A DNA stretch of 64,000 bases, taken from the NCBI GenBank assembly GCA_037349315.1, contig JBAIAC010000042.1, positions 682,001-746,000 on the forward strand, written 5' to 3'. Within the stretch, counting starts at the first letter, position 1; the number at the start of each line of letters is the position of its first letter. Shown here one piece after another: positions 44,590-57,300 of the stretch. The DNA comes from Chelydra serpentina. Taxonomy: Eukaryota; Chordata; Testudines; Chelydridae. A program made the position numbers and the translations under genes. The notes under the pieces are model-generated. The model saw only the letters and a program-made list of their open reading frames with translations, had not been told where the DNA came from and made no database searches.

Positions 44590-44915
44590 ATCTATTTCCC
44601 TTAAGTTAACGATCCTCATTCACACCTGTGTGACCATCTTGTTTATCACTTCAAAAGCTTTTTCTTCCCCTGCTGTCATGTGTCCTCTCAACTAATTAGC
44701 CCCTTAAGATTGGTCTATACACCTGGACCATCATGTTTCTCTGACTGTATAAATATCTGTCTGAAATATAATTTCATTCCATGCATCCGATGAAGTGGGT
44801 ACTAACCCACGAAAGCTTATGCTGAAATAAATTTGTTAGTCTCTAAGGTGCTACAAGTTTTTCTTTCTTATTTTCATTTTGCTGACACAGACTAACACGG
44901 CTACTACACTGAAAC
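44224..44915 (+). mobile_element. Penelope-like retroelement, 3' part
   Basis: The GIY-YIG endonuclease end is followed by about 325 bp of 3' sequence that ends GACACAGACTAACACGGCTA. The 3' part (GATGAAGTGGGTACTAACCC, ACGAAAGCTTATGC) recurs at 9197-9300, 13793-13990 and 55679-55920. Confidence 0.88.
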
Positions 44916-45276
44916 CTAAAAGTTTCCCCTCAGTTTCCACTGAGGCAGAAGTGTCTTGGGGAGCAGTTTCAACCCAGCATGTGGCCTCAGAACCTTTTAA
45001 AGGGTGGGGAAAGTCGGGTCTAGTAATCTGTCAATGGGAACTTCCCATGCCCTGTGACCCAGGTCGATAACAGCGATGACTCCGTGACCCACCTAGTGGC
45101 GATCCACAGAAACTGCCCTTTACCTAGTCCGGCTGTTCCCTCTTGTACTGCAGAACAGCCACGTCGGGAGCCAGGAACCTCTCCAGCCGACCGGGACTGA
45201 CTCCCCGCGCCCGTTATAGTGAGAAAGCGAGGAGCCCAGAGCGTGCCCGCGTGTCCCGCCGAGACGAGAGAAAAGA

Positions 45277-45355
45277 ATGGATCCCGCTGGGATGACATTG
45301 CGGCCGGAGGTTTATCCCTATATCCCTGGATACCCCGAGAGCGGAGCGGAGCCAG
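45277..45355 (+). CDS. Gene C exon 1: tyrosine-rich cytoplasmic tail
   Basis: ATG in AAGAATGG context, 26 codons, ending CCAG|GTAACT in phase 1. The same donor pattern (CCAG|GTAAC) ends gene B exon 1. Confidence 0.68.
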
Positions 45356-48300
45356 GTAACTGAAGCCTGGTTCTGACCATTTAAATGGGGTCTCTAGTTT
45401 CATTGTTTGTAAAGCCAAAAGGGACCACTGTGATCACCTGTTCTGATTTCCCCCCCCCCCCCCCCCGCCCCACCCACACACCCCACTGCTGCACAGCACA
45501 GGCCGTTGAATCTCACCCACTGCCCCCTGCAGCCAGCCCACGCCTGCTGGGGGGAAGCGAGCGCTTGTGTAAAACACGTGCAAACCTCTGTACAGACGAG
45601 GCTCTGCCAATACGAAAGAGCGAGTGTAGAAGGAGTCTCACCTTTCAGTGACTGTAACACCTGTGGGGGTGGGGGGAATTGCTGGGACATCTGCTATGCC
45701 TTAAACACGACTGTGGAAAATGCTGGCTAAGGACACGTGGGGAAACTGAAACTGTTCTCTCTGCCCCAGAGGCCTGGTGCCCTGGGTTTATTCCCCCAGG
45801 GTAAGCAGTTTGCCTGGATCCCAGGCCATCCAGCTCCCCCAAATCAGGAGGTTGTCCAGGAGTGTGTGTGTGCGTGTGGGGTTAGGGGCGCGGGGAGAGC
45901 AGGGGCCCTGGTGTCAGATGTGAGACCTGGCACACACGACTCCACCCGCCCCATTGCAAGCCTTGAGAAGCTGGTCTCCCTCCAGCGAGCTACAGCGACA
46001 TGGTCAGATGCTCATCAAACCCTCTCTCATCCCTTTTGACCTGAGCGATTCTCCAAAAATGTGGTGTCTTGCAGTTATGAGGAGAAACGGACAGTGGGGT
46101 CTGGTCCCCTTTCATACAGTCTGGCTTATTTACAAAGTACAAAGTTGTGTTACCCTAAACACGGGAGGAGTCTAACGATGGGAGACAGTTTCCTTGCTCA
46201 TAGTTCCCAGCCTCTTTCAGCCAGCACTGTGCCCAAAAGCGCGCGCTCAAGCTTCCTTCTCAGGGTCCCACTGCCAGCGTATCTGTGTCTGGCTTTCTGG
46301 CTGCCTGCTCCCTCCGCTGCTCTGGTGTTTGTTCTTCTCCCTCTTGCACACACACGCACACACGCACACACGCACACACGCACACACGCACACACGCACA
46401 CACGCACACACGCACACACGCACACACGCACACACACACACATACACACATATCTACTCACAAACAATACCCAGGCAAGCCCCTCTCCTACATAGCTCAA
46501 ACTCCTGAGTAGCCCACATGTGCCTCTGTGTTGGGATAGGGGCGCTGTGATTTCATAAAGGAGCTTAGCTATAAGAAAGAATTATTGTAAAGGAAGGATG
46601 GTGGTTACACCCAGCAGCTTCAACAACAACACGACAACCACCTACAACGCGATAACGTCTCTGGGGGTCTGCTGAGCCTACTAAGGCTGCTTGTTAGTGA
46701 TGGTTGTCACAGGACAAGCCAGACCTGTGTTGCCAAGGTGTTAGAAGAAGCCAGTCCCCAGGTGTCTGTCAGAGGCGGCTATGCCCCCCCCCCAGGATGG
46801 GTTCACATGCAGCGTTTGGGGGTTGAGCCCCTGTACCCCGTTACCATTGCTGTCACTCCTGTTCCGGTGGCAGGCCACTCTGTAGTACGATGTCTCCAGG
46901 GTCAGCCTTGGTTTTTCCTTGATGCTTTTCAATGGGACTTATTATTACAGTTGGAGACAACCTCTGTCACTCCCTGATAGGGTGACCAGATGTCCCCATT
47001 TTATAGGGACAGTCGCGATTTTTGGATCTTTTTCTTATATAGGCTCCTATTACCCCTCCACCCCCCGTCCCGATTTTTCACATTTGCTGTCTGATCACCC
47101 TACTCCCTGATATGTGGGGCATTGCAGTGGAAAATGCCTCTGTCACATCTAGTCCACAGTCTCCCCTCTCTATACAGCCCTCCAGGGAACCCGCTCAGGA
47201 GGGGTGTGTGCTGTAGGGATAGGGTTGGGTTATTTGTTATTGTGTTTTTCTGTTGGGGATTTTGTACCGCACCCAGAGCCCGTGGTCCCTGGTTTTTAGG
47301 ATCTAAGGTGTAAATTAACAAAACAGGATGTTTTCACTGAAAGTAGGTGAGGAAATTGTCAGTTAAGGTGTTTTTTCATCCTAAAATGACTGAAACAGTC
47401 ATCCTATTCCCTGCTTCACTAGCTCAAAGCTTGCACGAGTCATGTTCTCCGGTGGCATACAGACAGTTAGGTAAGCAGGGGAGGTGACGAGGAGACTAAG
47501 GTGTGTTTCTTAGGGCTGGTTTGCACGGGAAACATACAGGGTATAACTTCCCATGTGGACATGCTTATTCTGCAGTAAGTGTGGCTTTTTTGGTTTAGCT
47601 TGAACCCCTTCCAAAGCAATATTAGCTGACCTAAAGGCCACTTGTATACTGGAATAAGAGTCTCCCCATGGGAGGCCGAACTTCTATAATTATGGGTTTA
47701 AACTCCCACCTTGGCTTATACGGGGATCACTTTCCCATATAGTCAAGCCTTTATACTCCAGTGGCTGGCGACCGATAGTCTGAAGTTTGTGGCTGTCTCC
47801 TTGGGTAGGAAGAGCGGAAAAAAACTGGATCGGAGGAGACTTCCGGGCGCCAGACAAAATCCGCCCTCTGCTCTCCTAGTTGGCTTTAGATGAAATGGCT
47901 TGAGATGAGCAGGCAAAGACCAGAGCCACCTAAGGGAAGCACAGTGAAGGGGTCTGATGCTCATTAGAACTGGAATTTGGGAAGGAAATAAAAGGAACCT
48001 AAGAAAATTGCCTAGGGAGGTTGTGGAATCTCTGTTGTTGGAGGTTTTTAAGAGCAGGTTAGACAAACACCTGTCAGGGATGGTCTAGATAATGCTTAGT
48101 CCTGCCATGAGGGCAGAAGGCTGGACTAGATGACCGCTCGAGGTCCCTTCCAGTCCTACGATTCTGTGAAAAGAGACGGACACAGCAAACCACCAAAAAG
48201 CAAAGCCCGGCACCACCCCTCTGGGCCCTTTGTGACTTGTACTCTCAGCCCATGCCCAGTCACTGGACTTGGCAGAGTTTTCCAGGCTCTTTTCGCCCAG

Positions 48301-51300
48301 TCGTCTTAACTTGAAAACTCAGCCATCTCGGGGAGCCTGAAATATGTCAACAGCCTTTCAGTTTTCCCAGCATGCTTTGCAGGACTTGGTCTGAGTGACT
48401 TCAAGCCTCTCCCCCCAAATTCCAAGCTAATAGACCATGCTCCAGAGGCCTCCAATCCATTGGGGTATTTTCACTCTCTCCTAGAGGCAGGAGCCACTGA
48501 AACAGAGGATGTTCATGGTGATAATCCCCAGCTCTGACAGCGCTTGTCATCAGGAGATCTCAGAGCACTTTACTAAGGGAAGCCGGTATCGCTCTCCCTG
48601 TGTTAGAGAGAGAAACTGAGTCCCAGAGAGGGGACATGACTTGCCCAAAGTCAGGCAGTAGCAGAGTTGAGAACAGAACTCAGGCCTCCAGTATCCCAGG
48701 GCAGTGAGCTGACTTAAGCAGGTTGCCCCTAGAGAAGCACCGGGGATGGGTGGGTGTAGGCCCCTGTCCCCAGCCTAAGGGGAGGAGCCACCGAACCCCG
48801 GCTTTCAGCTAGTCACTGGGGGACAACAAATTAAAAAACAGGGATGGGAGTGAGGGTCACAGATTGAAAATCAGGGTTCAGAGGGGGACCCCCCAAAAAG
48901 AACCCAGGACAGCGCCCGTCGCTCCTCACTGGTGTCCTGGGAGCCAGTGGACACGGCGCAGAGGAACTCTGCCCAGAGACGTGACGTCAGGAGGGAGCAG
49001 GTTGCAGGTGGGGTGACATGCTGAGATTCCCTTCTCCATTTCCCTCCCTCTCTGACCGCTTTTTTTCCAGCTCCACTTCCCCCCGCCCCTCCAATTCCAT
49101 GGTGTCCTCTGCAGACCCCTTGAGCAGAGCAAACATTGGTATGTACCTTAGCAGGGCTGCAGAAGTGGGGTGCAGGGGCTGGAAAGGGGCTCTGGTGGGG
49201 GGCAGCCAAGCAGGGAGGTGCCCTGAATTTCACCGTCTGGCAGATGAAGCCAAAACCAAACTTTAACCATCTCACTGTCAAGTCGGGATATGAGGGTTTA
49301 AAAAATTTTTTTTTTTTTCAGTTTCTAGCTCATGATAGTCACCAACTAAAATTAACTTGAATGATTTGAATACTGGTTTTGGGGAGAGGAGGGGAATTTA
49401 TTACCCACCCACTAATTGCAAATGTACCGTAAGTGCTCTATTTTGATTGACCTTAATCAGTGTTTGGGTTTTTTATTTGTTTGGGGTTTTTTTAAGTGAT
49501 TCATTTGCTAAATTGAAACAGGACACTGCTCTTAATATGTAAACTAGGATGGTCACTGCCCAGATTTGCCAGAGAGCCAAAGAAACCCGAGGGCTGAACT
49601 TGAAAGCCATGTGGGTGCAAGTGTGTGTCGACCAGTCCCCAACTCTGCAAATGCCCAAGCTTCTGTTTCAGGGACTGTCCGTACTGCAGCCAGGGGCGTG
49701 TGTCTGCAGACCTGAGCTAGCTTTGATTTAGTGAGTGCCGCTAAAAATAGCAGCGGGGCAGTGGCCCGGCTTTCAGCATGGGCGGTGTGAGCCCCTCTGA
49801 CCCCCCACGTCTGTACCTGCCTTCCTAGCTCGCCCCTCTGACCCCCCACGTCTGTACCTGCCTTCCTAGCTCGCCCCAAAGCCTGCGCTGACCCTGCTTC
49901 GCTGCGAGGTTTTAGCGACGCTCGCTAGATCCAGGCTAGATCCAGCACGTCCACCCGAGCTGCAGTCACACCTGCAGTGTAGACGTCACCTGGTCCGTTC
50001 CGCGCCAAGTTCTGGCTGAGGCTGGAGGAGGGTGAATGAGCAGCGGGAGGGATAGAGGGCAGGGAGGATGCAGCGGCGGGTGGGGGAAGGGGTCAGCAGC
50101 CGGGGGATGAGTAGTGGTTAGGAAGGGCAGGGGCCTGCTGTGGGTGGGGAGATGGGAGGGCAGGAAGCAGCAGCGGTGGGCAGGAAGCCAGCAGCAAGGG
50201 GAAGGGTGTATGGGAAGGAAGGGGCCAGCAATGGACGGGGTGGGGATGATGGAGCCGCAGTGGGGGGGATGGGCTGTGGCTATGGGGGAAGCCGGGGGCC
50301 TGCAGAGCTCAATGGAGGGGGATTCAGACCGTGAGCAGTCAGGAAGGGGATGTGGTAAGATCAGCATGTAGTAAATCCGCTGTCGTGTTTGGAAAATGAG
50401 GGCAGCCGGCATTCGCCTCATGGAGACTCTGAACAGCGTCCATGCTGGCTGCTTCCTTTTGGGGTTAAGTTTTTCCATGTCAGGCGGCCGTGTGACCTCT
50501 ATTCCTGTGAGTGACGCAGACTGGAAACCCTGAGCAGCGTGAGTGGTGCGTAAAGTGATCACAGGATGTCGCATGGTCCCCAGGGCCGACGCCCACGCCC
50601 TACAGGAGCGTTGGAGCAGTTCCTCGCTTGCGACTCAATATTTGTAGCATCTCGGTCCCTGTGTAGCTGTCAGGGCAGGCGGCTGTTCACTGGGCTGTGA
50701 CACTCAGACAGCCTGGGAAAGCGGGGAAGGGAGCTGAGATACAGCAGCCCCTTGACCGCCATGGAGACCCAGGCAGCGAAGGGGAACCGGCTCGCTGGAG
50801 TGTCCCTGGCTGGAGACAGGCTGCGGCTTGCACCGGTGGGGCTGGATTTTCAGCGGTGGCTGTAAATGGCCAGGCCCTTTGGGGGAGCAGCAGGGAGCTG
50901 ATCACGGTTATGAGCAGAGCAGCCGGTTTGCACTCGCAGCTGCTGTATCCTGTGTGTGCATCCGGGATCAAGGCCATGTCCTGAGGGGTGGGGGGACTTG
51001 AAAATAGCCCCTTGTCTCACTTTATTCTCCTGACTTCCCTGTCCCCTTCCTTCTATTGAGGGTGAGATTTTCACAGGTGCATCCACCCCAATGGGCTCCT
51101 ACAGGCCTGAACAACCAGCTGGGATCCTGACTCGGGGTGTGTGGTGGGGGGGGCAGATATATCCATGGGGGGGCCCCTCATGTTGCACCCCCATTTGAAG
51201 ATCTGCCCCGTCTCTCTCCCTTCCCCACCTCACGTTTCTTTTTCCGGCTGTTCTTTGGGGCCAGTTTTCCCCATACGTGTGTGTGGACACAGACGGTCCT

Positions 51301-54300
51301 GCCGCATGTTTCCCGTTCCCACGTGTTATGAACCCCCCTGTGTGAACCCCACCGTCCAGCACAGCTGCTGGGCTGGGACTGCAGCTTCCCCAGCTCAGTG
51401 TGTACATCTGACTCTTTGTGGCTGTGATTCACATTGACTGGGGGGCAGGATTTTTTCCCATTCACCCCTGGTGCTGACTGCTGAGGGAAGGGTGGCCTAG
51501 TGGTTTGGGGGCTAGGCCAGGAGTTGGAAGACCTGGGTTTGATTCCCTGTGTGACGCTGGGCAAGTGTTAGTCTCTCTCTGCCTCAGTTTCCCATCTGTA
51601 CAATGGTCAGAACAGTAATTCCCTCTCTCACAAGGCTGCTGTCCGGATCAATTCATTAACAGACTGTGAGGTGTTCACATATTGCAGAATGTGGGGGCCA
51701 GAAAAGACCTTACCTAGATAGGGCAGGAGATTTTTTGGTTTGGGGCTGATCTAGTTCCCCCAAACCCAGAGGACTCCTCTCCTCCAGGGGCTGCCTGGCT
51801 TCATTCCATCCATATCTGAGATCATCATGAATCATCAGTGAGTAAAGATTCAAAAATCCTACAGAGGAAATGAGAAAAGCTGGTGGGGACATTTTCCATC
51901 AAAGTATGTGGCTTCATTGAAGCTTTTTTTTCATTTTGCACAGTTGTATCAATTTTGACGGGAAGGTTTCTGAGGTTCACAGCTCTCTGGTCACTTCTGA
52001 AGAGAGAGAGGAGGATATGTCTACACTGCGGGAAAAGGTGTGTTCTCAACTGGGGTGGCTAACCCGCATTAGCTAACTTGGGTGAAAATAGCAGTGAAGA
52101 CTCAGCAATTCAGGCTAGCAGCTCACATTAAAGCCTAAAATGGAGCCTGGGGTTGAACTTGAGTGATTAACCCCAGTTGCTTTAAAGGTCTTTGCTGCCA
52201 TTTTAACCTGAGTTAGCTAATACGGGTTAGCTGTCCCGAGTTAAGAACACTCCTTTTTTTTCTTTTCTTTTTTTTTTGCAGCGTGGACATACAGAGAAAA
52301 AGACACTTTTGAAAAAACTGGGGTTTGAACCAAAACATATGAGAACTAATTTCCAAAGGGAGAAAACTCTCACAAAAAGGAATTGGGATCATCTGGCCAA
52401 CCTGAGATGGGTTTCTTGTGTGAAGAAAGTTACTCATTGCTGTCTCTGGAGCAGCCCAGCCTCTTACAAGGAGCTCGGCACAGCTAGGCATGCAGGCTTA
52501 GTGGCTGGGAGAGGGCACGGGCTGGGCAGGGGGCACAGACTGCCAAGTGAGGGTGAGTCCCACACTCCTACCCCTTCTCCCATGTTAGCTTGGAGCCAGT
52601 CGCCCTTGGGACGTTCTGCGTGCCAGCTCTGGGAGAGTCTGGGAAGGAGCAATGAGTGGAATTAAATAGCCCCCTTCATCATGTGGCACAGGTCTGGCAG
52701 CTGGGCTAAGTAAGCCACCATCTGTGCAGTCATCCCTCATGAAACCAATGAAATGGTGGCATGCAAATTGGGTATAGAGTAAGGATGGTGATTGGTTGAG
52801 TTACTTCTGACGTCACAATGGTCTAGGCCAGGGGTTCTAAACCTTTTTCTTTCCGAGGCTGTGTCTACACGGCCACTTTCAGCGCTAAAACTTTAGTCGT
52901 TCAGAGGTGTGAAAAAACACACCCCTGAGCGACAAAAGTTTTAATGCTGAAAAGTGCCAGTATAGACAGCACTTTATTGTCGGGAGCTGCGTTCCCAGCA
53001 ATAAAGCTACCAGCCCTCGTTCGGGGTGGTTATTTTTTATCACCGGGGGAACTGATAAAGCGTGACTACACTGCCCATGTCACAGCGCTGCCGCGGCCGT
53101 GCTCTAGCGTGGGCAGTATAGACATACCCTGAGGCCCCCCCAACATGCTATAAAAACTCCACAGCCCACCAGTGCCACAACCACTGTTTTTCTGCATATA
53201 AAAGCCAGGACTGGCGTTGGAGGGTAGCAAGCAGGGAGGCTGCCCGGTGCCCCAAACAACAGGGGTCCCCCAGGCTAAGTTGCTCAGGTTTCAGCTTCAG
53301 CCCCCTCAGGGGCCCCAGGCTTCAGCCCTGCACAGCAGCGCTTCAGCTTTCGGCCCTGGGTCCCAGCAAATCTAACCCTGGCCGTGCTCGGCGAACCCCG
53401 GAAACCTGCTTGCGGCCCCCAGGGGGCCCCGTATCCCTGGCTGAGAACCGCTGGTCTAGGCTCTTGGCATGGCCTAGATACATCCCTTACTGTAGCTGTA
53501 CCCAGCACGGTGTAATCTGTAAAGTCTGAATGGCTGAGAACTTAAAAACTGGGCGGTAACAGGCCGGGGATGTCAGTGGTGAATGAACCTGGTGATATTC
53601 CGAACAAAAAGAGCTTTCGGCCATATTAGTAGCTACTTTCATTGCTTCCCAGTGACTACAGACATTGTAGGCTCCAGAGTGACACAGACAGACTGACACT
53701 CCTGGGGTCCTATGACATAGATAACGGCAGCCATTCAGCACAATGCTCCTTGCGCCAACGCAGCTCAGACCTGGTGCAGCTGCTGACTCTGGGTGCCCCA
53801 CTCTCAGGAGAATTAAGGGCTTTTTCTCTTTCAGGTGATGGCCGTAGCTGCAGGCTCAAGAAACGTGCTGCATGTACAGTCGCAGGGAGCGTTGTACTTG
53901 TCATTCTGATGGTTGCTGTTGTTGCTCTGGCAAGTGAGTGGCTAATCCTAGTGTCTGTGTGTTCCAGTTACATCGAGCTGGTCACGTCGCTCGGGGCTGT
54001 GAAAGATTCCATGCCCGGAGCCCCACAGTTAGGTCAATCCACCCCCTGGTGTAGACATGGCTGGATCGACAGAAGGGTCCTTCCATCGACCTAGCTACCG
54101 CCTCTCGGAAAGGTGGATTAACGACCACGATGGGAAAAACCCTTCTGTTGATGGAGGAAGTTTCTACGCTCCGGCACTACCATGGCACGGCGGCGGCAGC
54201 GTAGCAGTGCCATTGTCATGCAGACATACCCAGAGTCACGGGCTGTCTCCTCTCGGGCATCAGCCGTGGGGGCAGGAACGCACCCTCAGACTCTCCCTCC

Positions 54301-57300
54301 TGCTCCCTTCTGGAGTCTTGTTTGCGATGACAAAACTGGCTTTAAACTCTCTTCCTGGGTAAGTATGTATCATCGTAACGAAAGGGGAAAACGTCCGTTC
54401 CTGAGATAATCCAAACAGGGAAGGAATTTCTCCCCCAAAGAGCGTCCAGTGTCGGGGACGTCTGCCCTACGGAGACGTCCCTGGCCTAGCTGCGTCGCTG
54501 TGGCTATGTTGGCATAACACCATAGTACAGACCCAGCCTATGCAGATGAAGGTTTTTTGCGTTAGTGTTGGAACTCCACCTCCCTGAGCAATGGTGCCCA
54601 CGTCAACACCAGCATGGGACAAACCGCGGGTCATGCCCCCAAAATCATGGGATCGGCTTAGAAATTATGTGACTTTAAAAATAAATTTGGGTTTTGACAG
54701 TTTATAGCCCTGCAGGCCGAGCCCCGTGAGCCAAGTCATCTGACATGGACCGGCCGCGGGGGTTTTATTGCAGTGTAGATGTGCCCTAAAGTGCAGCTCC
54801 CAGAGTACGTCTACACTGCACTGACAAGGAACAGCGACGACTAAAGGCCTGTTACATTGATTCCCGGTTTGACCTGGACTCTAGAACCCCCCTGTACTTA
54901 CAGTGACACCAAGTAGCTGGTTGGAGTAATCCCAGGGGTGAATAATAAGACCGATATCGCCTTACCATCACCAGTACAGATAGAGGATTGTTCTCCCCAA
55001 TGTAGAAACATTCACATACTTAGGCAGCACCATCAATCTGGCTGGAGGAACAAGCCAGGACATTCGGAACAATATCAATAAAGCCAGGAAAACCTTCAGG
55101 AGCTTAAATAGAGTCTGGAAATCCTCAAAATACAACAACAAAACCGAACTCAAGATTTATCAGAGCTGCGTACTGTCAACACTACTTTACAGTGCAGAAT
55201 GCTGGGGAATGAGAAAGTATGACCTGCCCAAACTGTCTTCATTCCATACAACCTGCCTGAGAAAAATCCTCCGTATCTTTTTGCCCAGAACAATCTCAAA
55301 CCAAGATCTGTTGACACAGTGCAGCCAAGAGGATCTGAGCACCGTCATTGCCAGGAGGCGTTGGAGATGGATCGGCCATGTGCTTCAGATGGAAAGAGTG
55401 GCAATAAGATGGACACCCGAAGGCAAGCGAAAACGAGGCCGCCCCAAAATAATGTTAGATGGGATGCGGGGGGGGGGTCACGGTATTGCCACCCTTACTT
55501 CTGTGCTGCTGCTAGCGGCAGCGCTGCCTTCAGAGCTGGGTACCAGCCGATGCTCTCCGGCCGCCCAGCTCCGAAGGCAGCGCAGAAGTGAGGGTGGCAA
55601 TACGGTGACCTCCCTGCAATAGCCTTGTGACCCCCTTTTTGGGCAGGACCTCCAGTTTGTGAAACACTGAGTCTTAAGTTTCAGTGTAGTAGCCGTGTTA
55701 GTCTGTGTCAGCAAAACGAAAATGAGAGAGAAAAACTTGTAGCACCTTAGAGGCTAACAAATTTATTTCAGCATAAGCTTTCGTGGGTTAGAACCCACTT
55801 CATCGGATGCATCGGATGCTCTTCATCCGATGAAGTGGGTTCTAACCCACGAAAGCTTATGCTGAAATAAATTTGTTAGTCTCTAAGGTGCTATAAGTTT
55901 TTCTTTCTTATTTTCGTTTTACTGAGTCTTAAGGGCTTTGCATGTTTATATTTTGCCATTTTAAAATACATATTCATGTTTTGTTGCAAGACCGTGAAAT
56001 GTAAGATTTAAATGTCTGATATTTAAATATCTGAAACTGTGACATTCAAGATTTTTAAAATGCTGTGACCATGAAATTTAGGAAAATGAAACTGAACCGT
56101 GAATCTGGTAGGGCCCTAAAATCATAACTGATGCAGATAAAAAGGAAGGAGCAGGGAAACCAGGGTTAAGGTCGCACTTTGGAGCCTTTCCTCACTTCCA
56201 TCTGGTGGGTATTTGCACCGGGGGCTGGGGGAGGGGAAGGATGAGCTCTTATGATATGTTATGTTGCTTATGTCACTCTCTCAATTTCAGTGCTGGTACT
56301 TAAAGCCCAGCCCCAATTCATGGCCTGGTGCCCAGACGGCTGGATCGGATACCAAGGGAAATGCTACTATTTCTCCGAGGCTGAAGGAAACTGGAACAAC
56401 AGCCAGACACGCTGCTCTGTGCTCGGCGCTTCCCTGGCTGTGATTGACAGCGAGCAGGACCTGGTGAGACCCATTCTGGGGGCGATGGGGTATGCTAGAG
56501 TTAGGGTTGAGGTCTTCAAGGCGCCCTGTAGTCTGGGCCAAGAGTGTCTAAAAGAGCCTAAAGCTCCAGGATGAAGACCTTGGTTGACATCTCTGCTCCT
56601 CTGGCACCATTTAAGGGCAAAGCTTCTCAGTAAGGGAGCTGGAGCTTCCTTGGTGGCTGGTCCTAGCTTGTAGAATGGTCTCCCCCAGGAACTAAGGACT
56701 GTCCAGAACCTCACCACCTTCTGCTCCGAGAGCGAGGTGCACTTCTATGAGCTATCTTCTCGGGTATCAGTGTAACCCACTGGTGAGCGTGTCACTGGTT
56801 ACACGCTGTGCTCGTCCCCAGAGGATCTGTGCTGGCTGGAGAGGGTCGCTTCGTTCGCTCCAGCTGGCGTGACTTGGGCTTTGTCGTTATGGAGGTTCCC
56901 AGTGTGTCCCTTCACATAAACACGTAGCATGTGCACTTCAGTAACAAAACCCTACCAAAACAAACCGCTCCACTACCCACACACGATTCTCCCCCTTGGG
57001 AGAGAGAACCAATCACATGTAACATGTTAATCGCGTCACTCAATTTATGAATGGAAGATGCTCAACTACAAGGGGGATGGGGTAAGACCCCACGTAGGAT
57101 AGTGTAGGCACACGGGATGATGCATATTGTTAAAATTGCCTAAGCCACTAGCCCCCAAACTGTGGGGTGTGGCCTCCCCTAGGGAGGCATGGAGGAATGT
57201 TTGGGGGGCGTGTATGGTGGGGCCCGGCCCCCATAGGGGGTGGGGAGGGAGCCCCAGCTGCAGCCCAGCTCTGGCCCCAGCCGCAGGGCCACCCGCCCCC

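Noticed and set aside
46061..46512. His-Thr-Arg-Thr and Cys-Val-rich frames
   Set aside because: They translate the CACACACG microsatellite.
49966..50574. 202-residue minus-strand frame rich in Pro, His and Ser
   Set aside because: Low-complexity G-rich DNA read in reverse; no recognisable domain.
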